Below the pieces are notes generated by a model. That model saw only the letters and a program-made list of their open reading frames with translations, was not told the origin of the DNA and did not search any database. From DASQVO01 sp035640715 (GTDB taxonomy: Bacteria; Actinomycetota; Actinomycetes; Streptosporangiales; Streptosporangiaceae), in the NCBI GenBank assembly GCA_035640715.1, contig DASQVO010000564.1, positions 1-7,138 on the forward strand: 7,138 nt of DNA, given 5' to 3'. The translations under genes and the position numbers were made by a program. Positions 1-5,401 of the stretch are shown piece by piece. Position 1 is the first letter of the stretch; every line of letters begins with the position of its first letter.

Positions 1-1
1 C

Positions 2-790
2 ACCACCGTGTCCCGGGCTGCTGGGACGAGCAGCGTGATTGGTGTCCTCACAGTGAGCGTCGGCTGGGTGGGCGCGGTCGCCTTCCTGGCGGTACTGGGC
101 GCCATGGTAATTTTCTTCGACTACCGTGACTGGCCTGCCCGGCTTACCGGCGTGGTCCTGACTCTGGCCATCATCCTTGCGCCTGCTGATCAGGCGCACA
201 TCCGCACGATTATCAGCTTGTTCAAGCACGTCGGCTTCGGTGCCTGGTTTGCGGCTGCGGTCGCTGGCTACGCGCTAGCGTCACTTGTCGAGGCCGTGCC
301 GCCGGGAAAGGCGATTCAGGCACTGCGGGTCGGCGCGGGCGCCGCGGTGGCAGCGGGCTTTGTCGGCGCTCTCCTGGCCACTAGCCACTACCACACCTGG
401 CCGAATGCCAAGCCCTTCACGGCCGCGTTGCAGCCCATACTGAAGGAAAGTACCGGGCCTGTCGTGGCCAGTGAAGATACTTACATTCTTCAGTACTACT
501 TGAGGGAGTCGAGCGCCGAACACGTGTTCGCCAATCCCGGCTATTTTTCCTACACTGATCCCAATACGCATAAGCGCTTGCACGGCAACGTCGCATATGC
601 GGATGCCGTCAAGAGCCGGTATTTCGGAATAATCGCACTGCCGTTCTGGGCTGAACCGGGAACTGACATAGCAATGGAGAAATCCATTGCTCGCTACGGT
701 GGGTACCGGCTCGTTCGGTATATCCCCTACCACATGGGTAACGTGGTGAGTGCCTACCATATCTGGGTGCGCGGAGGCCAGTCGCGGTGA
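2..790 (+). CDS. GT-C fold membrane glycosyltransferase (family 39-like), C-terminal part, 5' truncated by window
   Basis: The frame is open to the left edge, so the true start is probably outside the window; the GTG at 8 is only the first internal candidate. Counting from that GTG, hydrophobic segments lie at about residues 10-38, 44-60, 75-97 and 107-124, followed by a soluble tail of about 135 residues that is presumably extracytoplasmic. The stretch 'SLFKHVGFGAWFAAAVAGY' and the layout (membrane helices, then a soluble C-terminal domain) resemble actinobacterial GT39/PMT-like proteins, which use polyprenyl-phosphate sugars outside the membrane. The catalytic N-terminal loop is not in the window, so the activity cannot be checked. 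The stop overlaps the next gene's start (GTGA), suggesting translational coupling with the GT2 synthase. The second half looks less GC-rich than the downstream genes. The family call is moderate; membrane protein is near certain. Confidence 0.7.
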   Translation, partial: TTVSRAAGTSSVIGVLTVSVGWVGAVAFLAVLGAMVIFFDYRDWPARLTGVVLTLAIILAPADQAHIRTIISLFKHVGFGAWFAAAVAGYALASLVEAVPPGKAIQALRVGAGAAVAAGFVGALLATSHYHTWPNAKPFTAALQPILKESTGPVVASEDTYILQYYLRESSAEHVFANPGYFSYTDPNTHKRLHGNVAYADAVKSRYFGIIALPFWAEPGTDIAMEKSIARYGGYRLVRYIPYHMGNVVSAYHIWVRGGQSR

Positions 791-2328
791 GTACCGACGC
801 ACTGTCTGCGGGCCGTTACCGCCCGGCCGACGGAGTATTGCCCAAGCCGCCCACGGACGCGGAAAAGGCCTCTTACGCATGGCGCTCCCTGCCGCTGCTG
901 ACGTGCGCAGTGACATTGAGTTCGCTGTGCGTCGTCGTCGCGCAGGCATGGCTCGAGACGCGGTTCCTGGTGGCCCTGCCGTTCGCTATTTACACGTTCA
1001 TGTACTTCGCTTACCAGGCGCTGTCCATACCGGTGAACTTCACCGGTCGCAGCTTTGACCTGCAGGCACATGAACTGCGCTGCATGACCTGGCGGCCCGC
1101 GAGGTATCCGACGGTCGACATATTCCTGCCGATCTGCGGTGAGCCGCTGGACGTGCTTCGCAACACGTGGAAGGGGGTCGCGAGACTGCGCGCGGCCTAT
1201 CCCGGTGAGGTGCGGCCGTATGTCCTCGACGACGGGGACAGCGACGAAGCGGCACAGTTGGCGCAGCGTTTCGGGTTCGGCTATATCCGGCGGCCGGTTC
1301 ATGAGCACAAGAAGGCGGGGAACCTTAACTACGCATTCCCGCGGACTCGCGGGGAGCATGTTGTCATCTTCGACGCCGACTTCCGCCCCCGCCCCGACTT
1401 CCTTGCCGAGACACTGCCCTATATGGACGACCCGTGGGTCGGGATCGTGCAGACCCCCCAGTTCTTCCGGGTGGACAAGGATCAGACCTGGGTGGAAAAG
1501 GCCGCGGGGGCCACGCTGGAGGTCTTTTACCGTTCGGTGCAGCAAGCCAGGGACAGGTTCGGCTCGGCGCTGTGCGTCGGATCCAACGCCGTCTACCGGC
1601 GCGAGGCGCTGGAGCGCGCGGGCGGGTTCACGCTCATCCCGTACGCCGAGGACTCTCACACCGGCCTGGACATGCGGTACCAGGGCTACGAGCTCGTCTA
1701 CGTGCCCGTCCCGCTGGCGGCGGGAGTGTGCCCGGCGACGATCGACCTGTTCATGCGGCAGCAGTACCGGTGGTGCTGCGGCGCGACCTCGCTGATCTGG
1801 ACGCGGCACATGTGGCGAGTCCAGATGCCTTTCAGGTCCCGGCTGCCGTACATAGCCGGCTGGCTATGGAACCTCACGACCGCGATGCGAGCGATATTCC
1901 TGCCGCTGATCCCGGTGGTACTGCTGGCGTTGCTGCCTGGCGAGATTCAGCTTCGCAACGCAATCCTGCTGATTCCGACCGTCGTTACCGGCACCCTGCT
2001 TTACCCGCTCTGGCACAACACCCGGTGGCCGATCGGCACCTGGCCGCTCGCGATCGCCGTGGGCTGGGCGCAGGCGCTCTCCCTCTGGGATTACTCCAGG
2101 GGCAAGGTCATGTCCTGGCAGGCGTCCAGGGGACCGGGAGACGCCAGCAGGCGGTTCCGCAAGATGGTGTTCGCCTGGAACGGCACGCTCGCACTGGCAT
2201 GGCTAGCGCTGGCCGGCTACCGCATCGCGCAGACCGGTTCCAATCGGTTCGCGATCGTGGCGTTTTTCGGCGTCATCAACCTCATCGTCGTCGGCCGGAT
2301 CATCTTCCCCGGCAAGGAGGCAAGGTAG
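787..2328 (+). CDS. GT2 processive polysaccharide synthase, cellulose synthase-like (BcsA/CslA type)
   Basis: This is a 513-residue integral membrane glycosyltransferase that should polymerise a nucleotide sugar in the cytoplasm and extrude the chain. The GTG start overlaps the upstream stop (GTGA) and has GGAGG at 773-777, 9 nt away. Two N-terminal membrane segments (about 34-56 and 57-83) precede the catalytic domain. That domain shows the family signatures in order: VLDDGD (D148/D149), HKKAGNLN (174-181), the metal-binding DAD (196-198), AED (287-289, the TED position with the likely catalytic base D289), and QQYRW (325-329, the QxxRW motif). About five membrane segments follow (roughly 352-512). 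No C-terminal PilZ domain is present, so direct c-di-GMP control as in BcsA is not expected. The product cannot be read from the sequence. The adjacent GH26 genes hint at a beta-mannan, glucomannan or mixed-linkage glucan; cellulose remains possible. Confidence 0.93.
   Translation: MSTDALSAGRYRPADGVLPKPPTDAEKASYAWRSLPLLTCAVTLSSLCVVVAQAWLETRFLVALPFAIYTFMYFAYQALSIPVNFTGRSFDLQAHELRCMTWRPARYPTVDIFLPICGEPLDVLRNTWKGVARLRAAYPGEVRPYVLDDGDSDEAAQLAQRFGFGYIRRPVHEHKKAGNLNYAFPRTRGEHVVIFDADFRPRPDFLAETLPYMDDPWVGIVQTPQFFRVDKDQTWVEKAAGATLEVFYRSVQQARDRFGSALCVGSNAVYRREALERAGGFTLIPYAEDSHTGLDMRYQGYELVYVPVPLAAGVCPATIDLFMRQQYRWCCGATSLIWTRHMWRVQMPFRSRLPYIAGWLWNLTTAMRAIFLPLIPVVLLALLPGEIQLRNAILLIPTVVTGTLLYPLWHNTRWPIGTWPLAIAVGWAQALSLWDYSRGKVMSWQASRGPGDASRRFRKMVFAWNGTLALAWLALAGYRIAQTGSNRFAIVAFFGVINLIVVGRIIFPGKEAR
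2314..2320 (+). promoter_or_regulatory. Ribosome binding site deciding the TTG start of the first GH26 lipoprotein
   Basis: AAGGAGG lies inside the last codons of the GT2 gene, 10 nt before TTG 2331. It is the only good Shine-Dalgarno near an in-frame start that leaves a complete lipoprotein signal peptide. Confidence 0.8.
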
Positions 2329-2330
2329 CT

Positions 2331-3317
2331 TTGAGGAAGCTCGCGGGATCGGCCGTCCTTACCACCCTCCTGCTGGCGGGGTGCGCGTCTCCGCTCGCGT
2401 GGGTGCCGCCCGCGGGTGCCCCCGGAGCCACCCCCGCAGACACCAGCGTCCCGGCGGGTGTCAATACCAGCGCGCCGGTCGGCGCGACAGGTGTCGGTAC
2501 CCCGTCGAGCGCGCTGCCTGGCGTCTATGAGCAGGATGCTCCGGGGAGCTGGACGCTGACGTCGGAGTTCGCCTCCCAGACGGGTATCACGCCCAAGATC
2601 GTCTTGTACTACTCGGCGTGGAAGGAGCCGTTCAAGACGGCTTTCGCGCAGACCGCGCTGAGCCACGGCGCCTACGTGCTGGTCCAGCTCCAGCCGGACG
2701 GGGTGACGCTCTCCTCGATCGCGGCGGGCCAGTCGGATGGCTACCTGCGCTCCTACGCTCTCGCGGTGCGCGAATTCGGCCATCCGGTCATCCTGTCCTT
2801 CGGACACGAAATGAACGGCAACTGGTACAGCTGGGGCCTCGGTCACGCCTCGCCATCCAGTTTCGTCGCCGCCTGGCGGCACATAGTGCAGATCTTCCGT
2901 GAAGAAGGCGCGTCCAACGCGACATGGGTGTGGACGGTCAACTCCACCAACGCGGCCAATGCCCCGCTCCAGCAGTGGTGGCCGGGCGCGCAGTGGGTGA
3001 ACTGGGTGGGCATCGACGGCTACTACTACCGTTCCACCGACAGCTTTGAATCCGTGTTCGGCGAGACGATCGCGCAGATCCGGACGTTCAGCAACGCTCC
3101 GGTGCTCATCGCCGAGACCGCCGTGGGGGTTACCTACGACAGGGAGAGTCAGATCGACGCCTTGCTGGCCGGCGTCCACGCTGATCACATCGTCGGCGTC
3201 GTATGGTTCGACAAGGGTCAGAACGCCGGCATCTACCATCAGGACTGGCGGCTGGAAGATGACCCCGCCGCAGTTGCGGCATTCAAGTCGGCGGCGCAGA
3301 CGTACCTAGGCCAATAA
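2331..3317 (+). CDS. Surface lipoprotein with GH26 (beta-mannanase/lichenase-like) domain, copy 1
   Basis: The protein has 328 residues. The TTG start lies 2 nt after the GT2 stop. The N-terminus is a lipoprotein signal peptide: RK, a hydrophobic stretch, then lipobox LLAGC with the lipidated Cys18. A Pro/Ala/Thr/Gly-rich linker (about 19-62) leads to a catalytic domain from about residue 63 to the end. The GH26 acid/base signature 'SFGHEMNGNWYSWG' carries H159 and E160, and the nucleophile is probably E262 in 'VLIAETAVG'. The 102-residue spacing is close to that in characterised GH26 mannanases. 'WVWTVNS', 'WWPG' and 'WVGIDGYY' also fit the family. GH26 enzymes cleave beta-1,4-mannan, beta-1,3-1,4-glucan or beta-1,3-xylan; I cannot tell which applies. 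Directly following the synthase, it may trim, edit or release the polymer outside the membrane. The same frame is open far upstream inside the GT2 gene, so an automatic call could begin too early. Confidence 0.92.
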   Translation: MRKLAGSAVLTTLLLAGCASPLAWVPPAGAPGATPADTSVPAGVNTSAPVGATGVGTPSSALPGVYEQDAPGSWTLTSEFASQTGITPKIVLYYSAWKEPFKTAFAQTALSHGAYVLVQLQPDGVTLSSIAAGQSDGYLRSYALAVREFGHPVILSFGHEMNGNWYSWGLGHASPSSFVAAWRHIVQIFREEGASNATWVWTVNSTNAANAPLQQWWPGAQWVNWVGIDGYYYRSTDSFESVFGETIAQIRTFSNAPVLIAETAVGVTYDRESQIDALLAGVHADHIVGVVWFDKGQNAGIYHQDWRLEDDPAAVAAFKSAAQTYLGQ

Positions 3318-3359
3318 CGACATCGGCTACATGCCCGGCGCTGGGACGATTCTCGCAAC

Positions 3360-3640
3360 GTGCCGCGGCGTACGACCATTGGCGGTGCTCGCGGCCGTCA
3401 TGCTGCTGGTGAGTTGCAGGTACCGGGCATACCGAGTGGGAAATTGGCGGGATCGCGTGACGGGCAGGGGCGCGAAGCGGGCGGGCGGGCCAGCACCTGC
3501 GCGTCCAGCAGTTCCCGGTCTAGCCTGGCACGACCCTGCATAGCAAGATCATCCAGATCGTCGAACGCACTGCCAACGAAACCGCCGAACTCGTCCCGGG
3601 GTATTCAGTGGGTCCTAGCTCCCGGTCGTTACCGTCTTAA
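3360..3640 (+). pseudogene. Possible decayed small lipoprotein gene between the two GH26 genes
   Basis: No intact gene fills the 339 bp between the convergent GH26 genes. From GTG 3360 the start reads MPRRT. After a one-base shift near 3377 the next frame gives a textbook lipoprotein signal core, 'LAVLAAVMLLVSC', with an LVSC lipobox. That frame continues to about 3485 with high G/C at third positions. Coding character then seems to move to the third frame, with mostly G/C third positions through 'GQHLRVQQFPV', an in-frame TAG at 3521, then 'TTLHSKIIQIVERTANETAE' and a TAA at 3638. Two shifts and one stop would make this a pseudogene. I do not recognise the family. Alternatives are chance open frames in GC-rich DNA or sequence error. 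Confidence 0.35.
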
Positions 3641-3656
3641 CCTTCAGGACGCGTAG

Positions 3657-4667
3657 TTACGCGCGCCGGTACTTGTCCGCGGCAGCGATGAACTTCGCGA
3701 GCGCCGGGGGGTCATCTTCCAGCCGCCAGTCCTGATAGTAGATACCGGCGTTCTGACCCTTGTCGAACCATACGACGCCGATGATGCGATTCGCCTTGGC
3801 CCCGGCGAACAGGTCGGCGATCTGGGCCTGCCGGTCAGCGGTGACTCCCACCGCAGTCTCTGAGATCAGCACCGGCGCGGTGCTGAATGCCCGGATCTGC
3901 GCGATCGTCTCGCCGAACACCGAGTTAAAGCTGTCGGTGGAACGGAAGTAGTAGCCGTCGATGCCCACCCAATTCACCCAAGCCGAACCGGGCCACCACC
4001 GGCCGAGCCCACCCTGTGCCACGTTAGTGGAATTGACCGTCCACACCCACTTCACGTTGGTAGCACCCTCGTCCCGGAATACCTGCACCACGTGCCGCCA
4101 GGCCGCGACGAAGGCAGCAGGAGACGCATGGCCGACGCCCCACGAGTACCAGTTGCCGTTCATCTCATGAGCAAAGGACAAGATCACGGGGTGTCCGAAC
4201 TTCCGCACCGCGAGAGCGTAGGAACGCAGGTACCAGTCCGAACGTCCGGCTGCGATCGACGCAAGGGACACTCCGTTTGGTTGCAGCTTCACGAAGACGC
4301 AGGCGCCATGCATCAGCGCCATCTGCGCGAAGGAGCTGCTGAACTTTTCACGCCACGCGGAGTAGTACACGACTATCCGGGGCTTGATACCGGTAGCCGA
4401 GGCGAACGCTGACAGTTTCGACCAGCTAGCCGGGACGCCTGGTTCATAGACGCCAACCGCCGGGGCTGATCGTCCGATAGCGGGAGCGGTTGACCGCGAC
4501 GGCGGCTGGGAGCTAGCCGGGACGCCTGGCACGTAGGTGCCAACCGCCGGGGCTGATCGTCCGATGGCAGGAGCGGTTGACCGCAACGGCGGCTGGGAGC
4601 TAGGCGTCGATGCGCAGCCCGCCAGCAAGACCGTAGCAAGTACTACCGCCCCCGTGAGTCGCCTCAC
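3657..4667 (-). CDS. Surface lipoprotein with GH26 (beta-mannanase/lichenase-like) domain, copy 2
   Basis: This is a paralogue of the + strand GH26 lipoprotein, roughly three quarters identical by eye over the catalytic domain. It is 336 residues long from GTG 4667. That start is preferred over GTG 4671-4673 because AGGAAGG (4678-4684) is 10 nt away and the alignment with copy 1 (TTG-AGG-AAG-CTC against GTG-AGG-CGA-CTC) begins there. A signal peptide ends in lipobox LLAGC (Cys18). A Ser/Pro/Ala linker then contains two near-identical 29-residue units, absent from copy 1. The catalytic motif 'SFAHEMNGNWYSWG' holds the acid/base E168, and 'VLISETAVG' holds the nucleophile E270, the same 102-residue spacing as copy 1. 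Both catalytic residues are present, so activity is expected. The gene is convergent to copy 1 and seems to have its own promoter. It may differ in surface reach (longer linker) or in timing of expression. Confidence 0.92.
   Translation of the reverse strand: MRRLTGAVVLATVLLAGCASTPSSQPPLRSTAPAIGRSAPAVGTYVPGVPASSQPPSRSTAPAIGRSAPAVGVYEPGVPASWSKLSAFASATGIKPRIVVYYSAWREKFSSSFAQMALMHGACVFVKLQPNGVSLASIAAGRSDWYLRSYALAVRKFGHPVILSFAHEMNGNWYSWGVGHASPAAFVAAWRHVVQVFRDEGATNVKWVWTVNSTNVAQGGLGRWWPGSAWVNWVGIDGYYFRSTDSFNSVFGETIAQIRAFSTAPVLISETAVGVTADRQAQIADLFAGAKANRIIGVVWFDKGQNAGIYYQDWRLEDDPPALAKFIAAADKYRRA
4424..4597 (-). repeat. Two-copy 87-bp tandem repeat in the GH26 copy 2 linker
   Basis: Copies at 4424-4510 and 4511-4597 differ at 8 of 87 positions by direct comparison and keep the frame (29 residues each). 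Each unit includes 'STAPAIGRSAPAVG' and a 'VPGVPAS' or 'EPGVPAS' end. Only the catalytic-proximal copy keeps the GVYEPGVPASW junction that matches GVYEQDAPGSW in copy 1. The linker probably grew by duplication, lengthening the tether between the lipid anchor and the enzyme. Confidence 0.95.
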
Positions 4668-4701
4668 GGCCACGATGCCTTCCTGCCGGGGGCAATCCGG
4701 C
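4668..4701 (-). other. Remnant matching the GT2 gene 3' end upstream of GH26 copy 2
   Basis: Read on the minus strand from 4701 to the GTG at 4667, this stretch aligns with 2294-2330, the last codons of the GT2 gene plus the intergenic bases. GCCGGAT matches first, then CCCCGGCA, then the Shine-Dalgarno region and GGCA, with one 3-nt gap. In the GT2 frame it reads S-R-I-A-P-G-R-K-A-S-W-P-stop against G-R-I-I-F-P-G-K-E-A-R-stop. Its TGA overlaps the GH26 start. The homology therefore extends past the start codon into GT2 coding sequence. Confidence 0.6.
4678..4684 (-). promoter_or_regulatory. Ribosome binding site deciding the GTG 4667 start of GH26 copy 2
   Basis: AGGAAGG on the minus strand is 10 nt before GTG 4667 but only 4 nt before GTG 4673. 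This supports the shorter product and mirrors the 10-nt spacing in copy 1. Confidence 0.65.
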
Positions 4702-4702
4702 T

Positions 4703-4732
4703 ATTCGATGCCAAAAAGGTGGATCTCATCAA
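4703..4732 (-). promoter_or_regulatory. Candidate promoter of GH26 copy 2
   Basis: On the minus strand, TTGATG (4732-4727) and TCGAAT (4708-4703) are separated by 18 nt, each matching 4 of 6 bases of the sigma-70-type consensus. Transcription would start near 4697, about 30 nt before the GTG. The match is weak on its own and rests mainly on position. Confidence 0.35.
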
Positions 4733-5115
4733 AGCACCCCGGCATGCGAGACAGCAACTCGGCGCCGGGACAGCCTCATCGAGCTACGGCTGCTGCCGGG
4801 CGAAAGAAAACCCCCCGGGCGACTCCCGCTGCGGCGCACGAACGTGGTACCGCACTACGGCGGCAAAGGCGATCTAACGAGCGCCACCACAACGGCACCG
4901 TCCGGCCGATCGCACGGTGCAGGCTGCGAGCAGACCGCATGCGGGGGCCGGGGTGCCGCTACGGGCACTGCGGGCGGGGACCGGCTGGACACGGCCGGTC
5001 AGCCCGGGGGGCCGGTGTCTGTCCGGTTTTGCCGACCGCCGTCCCACGGGACGTCGGGGCCGACGCCAGAGGCCGTCTTCGCGAAGTCCGGCCCACGGCG
5101 TGACCCGCACGTAGC
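4733..5115. other. Intergenic region with GC-rich dyads, no recognised gene
   Basis: I find no convincing coding frame here. Several perfect inverted repeats are visible: GTGCC-6-GGCAC (4953-4968), GACCGGC-8-GCCGGTC (4979-5000), GTCCC-2-GGGAC (5041-5052) and CGTCGG-2-CCGACG (5052-5065). None is followed by a T-run. They could be RNA structure in a leader or terminator region, protein-binding sites, or chance pairing in GC-rich DNA. A 65-codon frame on the minus strand (4999-5196) has only moderate third-position bias and no well-placed ribosome site. Confidence 0.5.
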
Positions 5116-5141
5116 GCCCCCGTGCTTACAACACGGTGGGC
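5116..5141 (-). terminator. Hairpin, possible terminator of the leftward mini-ORF transcript
   Basis: GCCCCCGTG (5116-5124) pairs with CACGG-T-GGGC (5132-5141), giving a 9-bp stem with one bulged T and a 7-nt loop. It lies about 28 bp past the mini-ORF stop on the minus strand. No T-tract follows in either direction, so intrinsic termination is uncertain; a stable 3' end or attenuator is possible. Confidence 0.35.
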
Positions 5142-5168
5142 CGCGGTGCGCGCCGGCGGGGATAGCGG

Positions 5169-5207
5169 CTAGCGGACAGCCACCTCGCGAGTCCATCGTC
5201 TATGCAT
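5169..5207 (-). CDS. 12-codon mini-ORF with very strong ribosome binding site
   Basis: On the minus strand, AAAGGAGGTGG (5226-5216) is nearly a full complement of the 16S rRNA 3' end. It lies 8 nt before ATG 5207 (11 nt measured from GGAGG). The frame reads MHRRWTREVAVR and stops with TAG at 5169. The peptide is basic, with 4 Arg and 1 His in 12 residues. A promoter with an internal palindrome lies just upstream and a hairpin just downstream, which is the layout of a leader peptide or a small mRNA. I do not recognise the peptide. It is divergent from the Nur-like regulator gene. The ribosome site could instead serve another short frame, or the resemblance to the 16S tail could be accidental. 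Confidence 0.4.
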   Translation of the reverse strand: MHRRWTREVAVR

Positions 5208-5241
5208 GCGTTGGACCACCTCCTTTCCCGCGTAGACGCAC

Positions 5242-5269
5242 GTTATGTCACGCGTGACCACGAAGGCAA
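5242..5269 (-). promoter_or_regulatory. Leftward promoter with palindromic operator GTCACGCGTGAC
   Basis: Minus-strand TTGCCT (5269-5264) and CATAAC (5247-5242) are 16 nt apart, each matching 4 of 6 consensus bases. The perfect 12-bp palindrome GTCACGCGTGAC (5247-5258) fills the spacer and touches the -10 box, a typical repressor position. The predicted start near 5235 gives a leader of about 28 nt before the mini-ORF. The palindrome does not resemble the published Nur box (TTGCAA-N5-TTGCAA). Confidence 0.45.
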
Positions 5270-5362
5270 GGTGATTTCCGCCGCGCCGCGACCGGCTTGC
5301 GGGCGGCGGCCCCAGATGCCGCATGACGTGGCACGGCAGGAATCTTCCGGCTTCAGGCAGGC

Positions 5363-5392
5363 CAGGAAAGTCAATAGCAGGAAAGTCAATAG
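5363..5392 (+). repeat. Perfect 15-bp tandem repeat in the regulator's promoter
   Basis: CAGGAAAGTCAATAG occurs twice head to tail (5363-5377 and 5378-5392) with no mismatch. The second copy runs into the predicted -10 hexamer of the Fur-family gene. This could be a direct-repeat operator or a recent slippage duplication. Its low GC stands out against the flanks. Confidence 0.95.
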
Positions 5393-5395
5393 ACT
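5367..5395 (+). promoter_or_regulatory. Candidate promoter of the Nur-like gene, leaderless
   Basis: TAGACT (5390-5395) fits TAnnnT and ends 6 nt before ATG 5402, so transcription would begin at or next to the A of the start codon. No GGAGG precedes the ATG. The expected -35 position (5367-5372, AAAGTC) is a poor match and lies within the tandem repeat, so an activator or an alternative sigma factor is possible. Confidence 0.45.
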
Positions 5396-5401
5396 GCGGG
5401 C

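Noticed and set aside
754..1809. Long open frame on the minus strand opposite the GT2 gene
   Set aside because: It is antisense to a gene with complete family motifs, shows no domain signature, and is typical of mirror frames in GC-rich DNA.
3650..3663. CGCGTA-GT-TACGCG dyad at the 3' end of GH26 copy 2 as a terminator
   Set aside because: The loop is only 2 nt, the stem is short, and no T-run follows on either strand.
4999..5196. 65-codon minus-strand frame with several cysteines downstream of the strong ribosome site
   Set aside because: Its ATG lies over 20 nt from the ribosome site, third-position G/C is only moderate, and the 12-codon frame is better placed.
5211..5226. Possible end of a 16S rRNA gene (TTGGACCACCTCCTTTC resembles the 16S tail)
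   Set aside because: No upstream 16S sequence is present. The similarity is expected because a strong Shine-Dalgarno on the other strand is complementary to that tail.
4844..5257. 137-codon + strand frame
   Set aside because: No ribosome site, uneven composition, no recognisable domain, and it crosses the hairpins and the leftward promoter.
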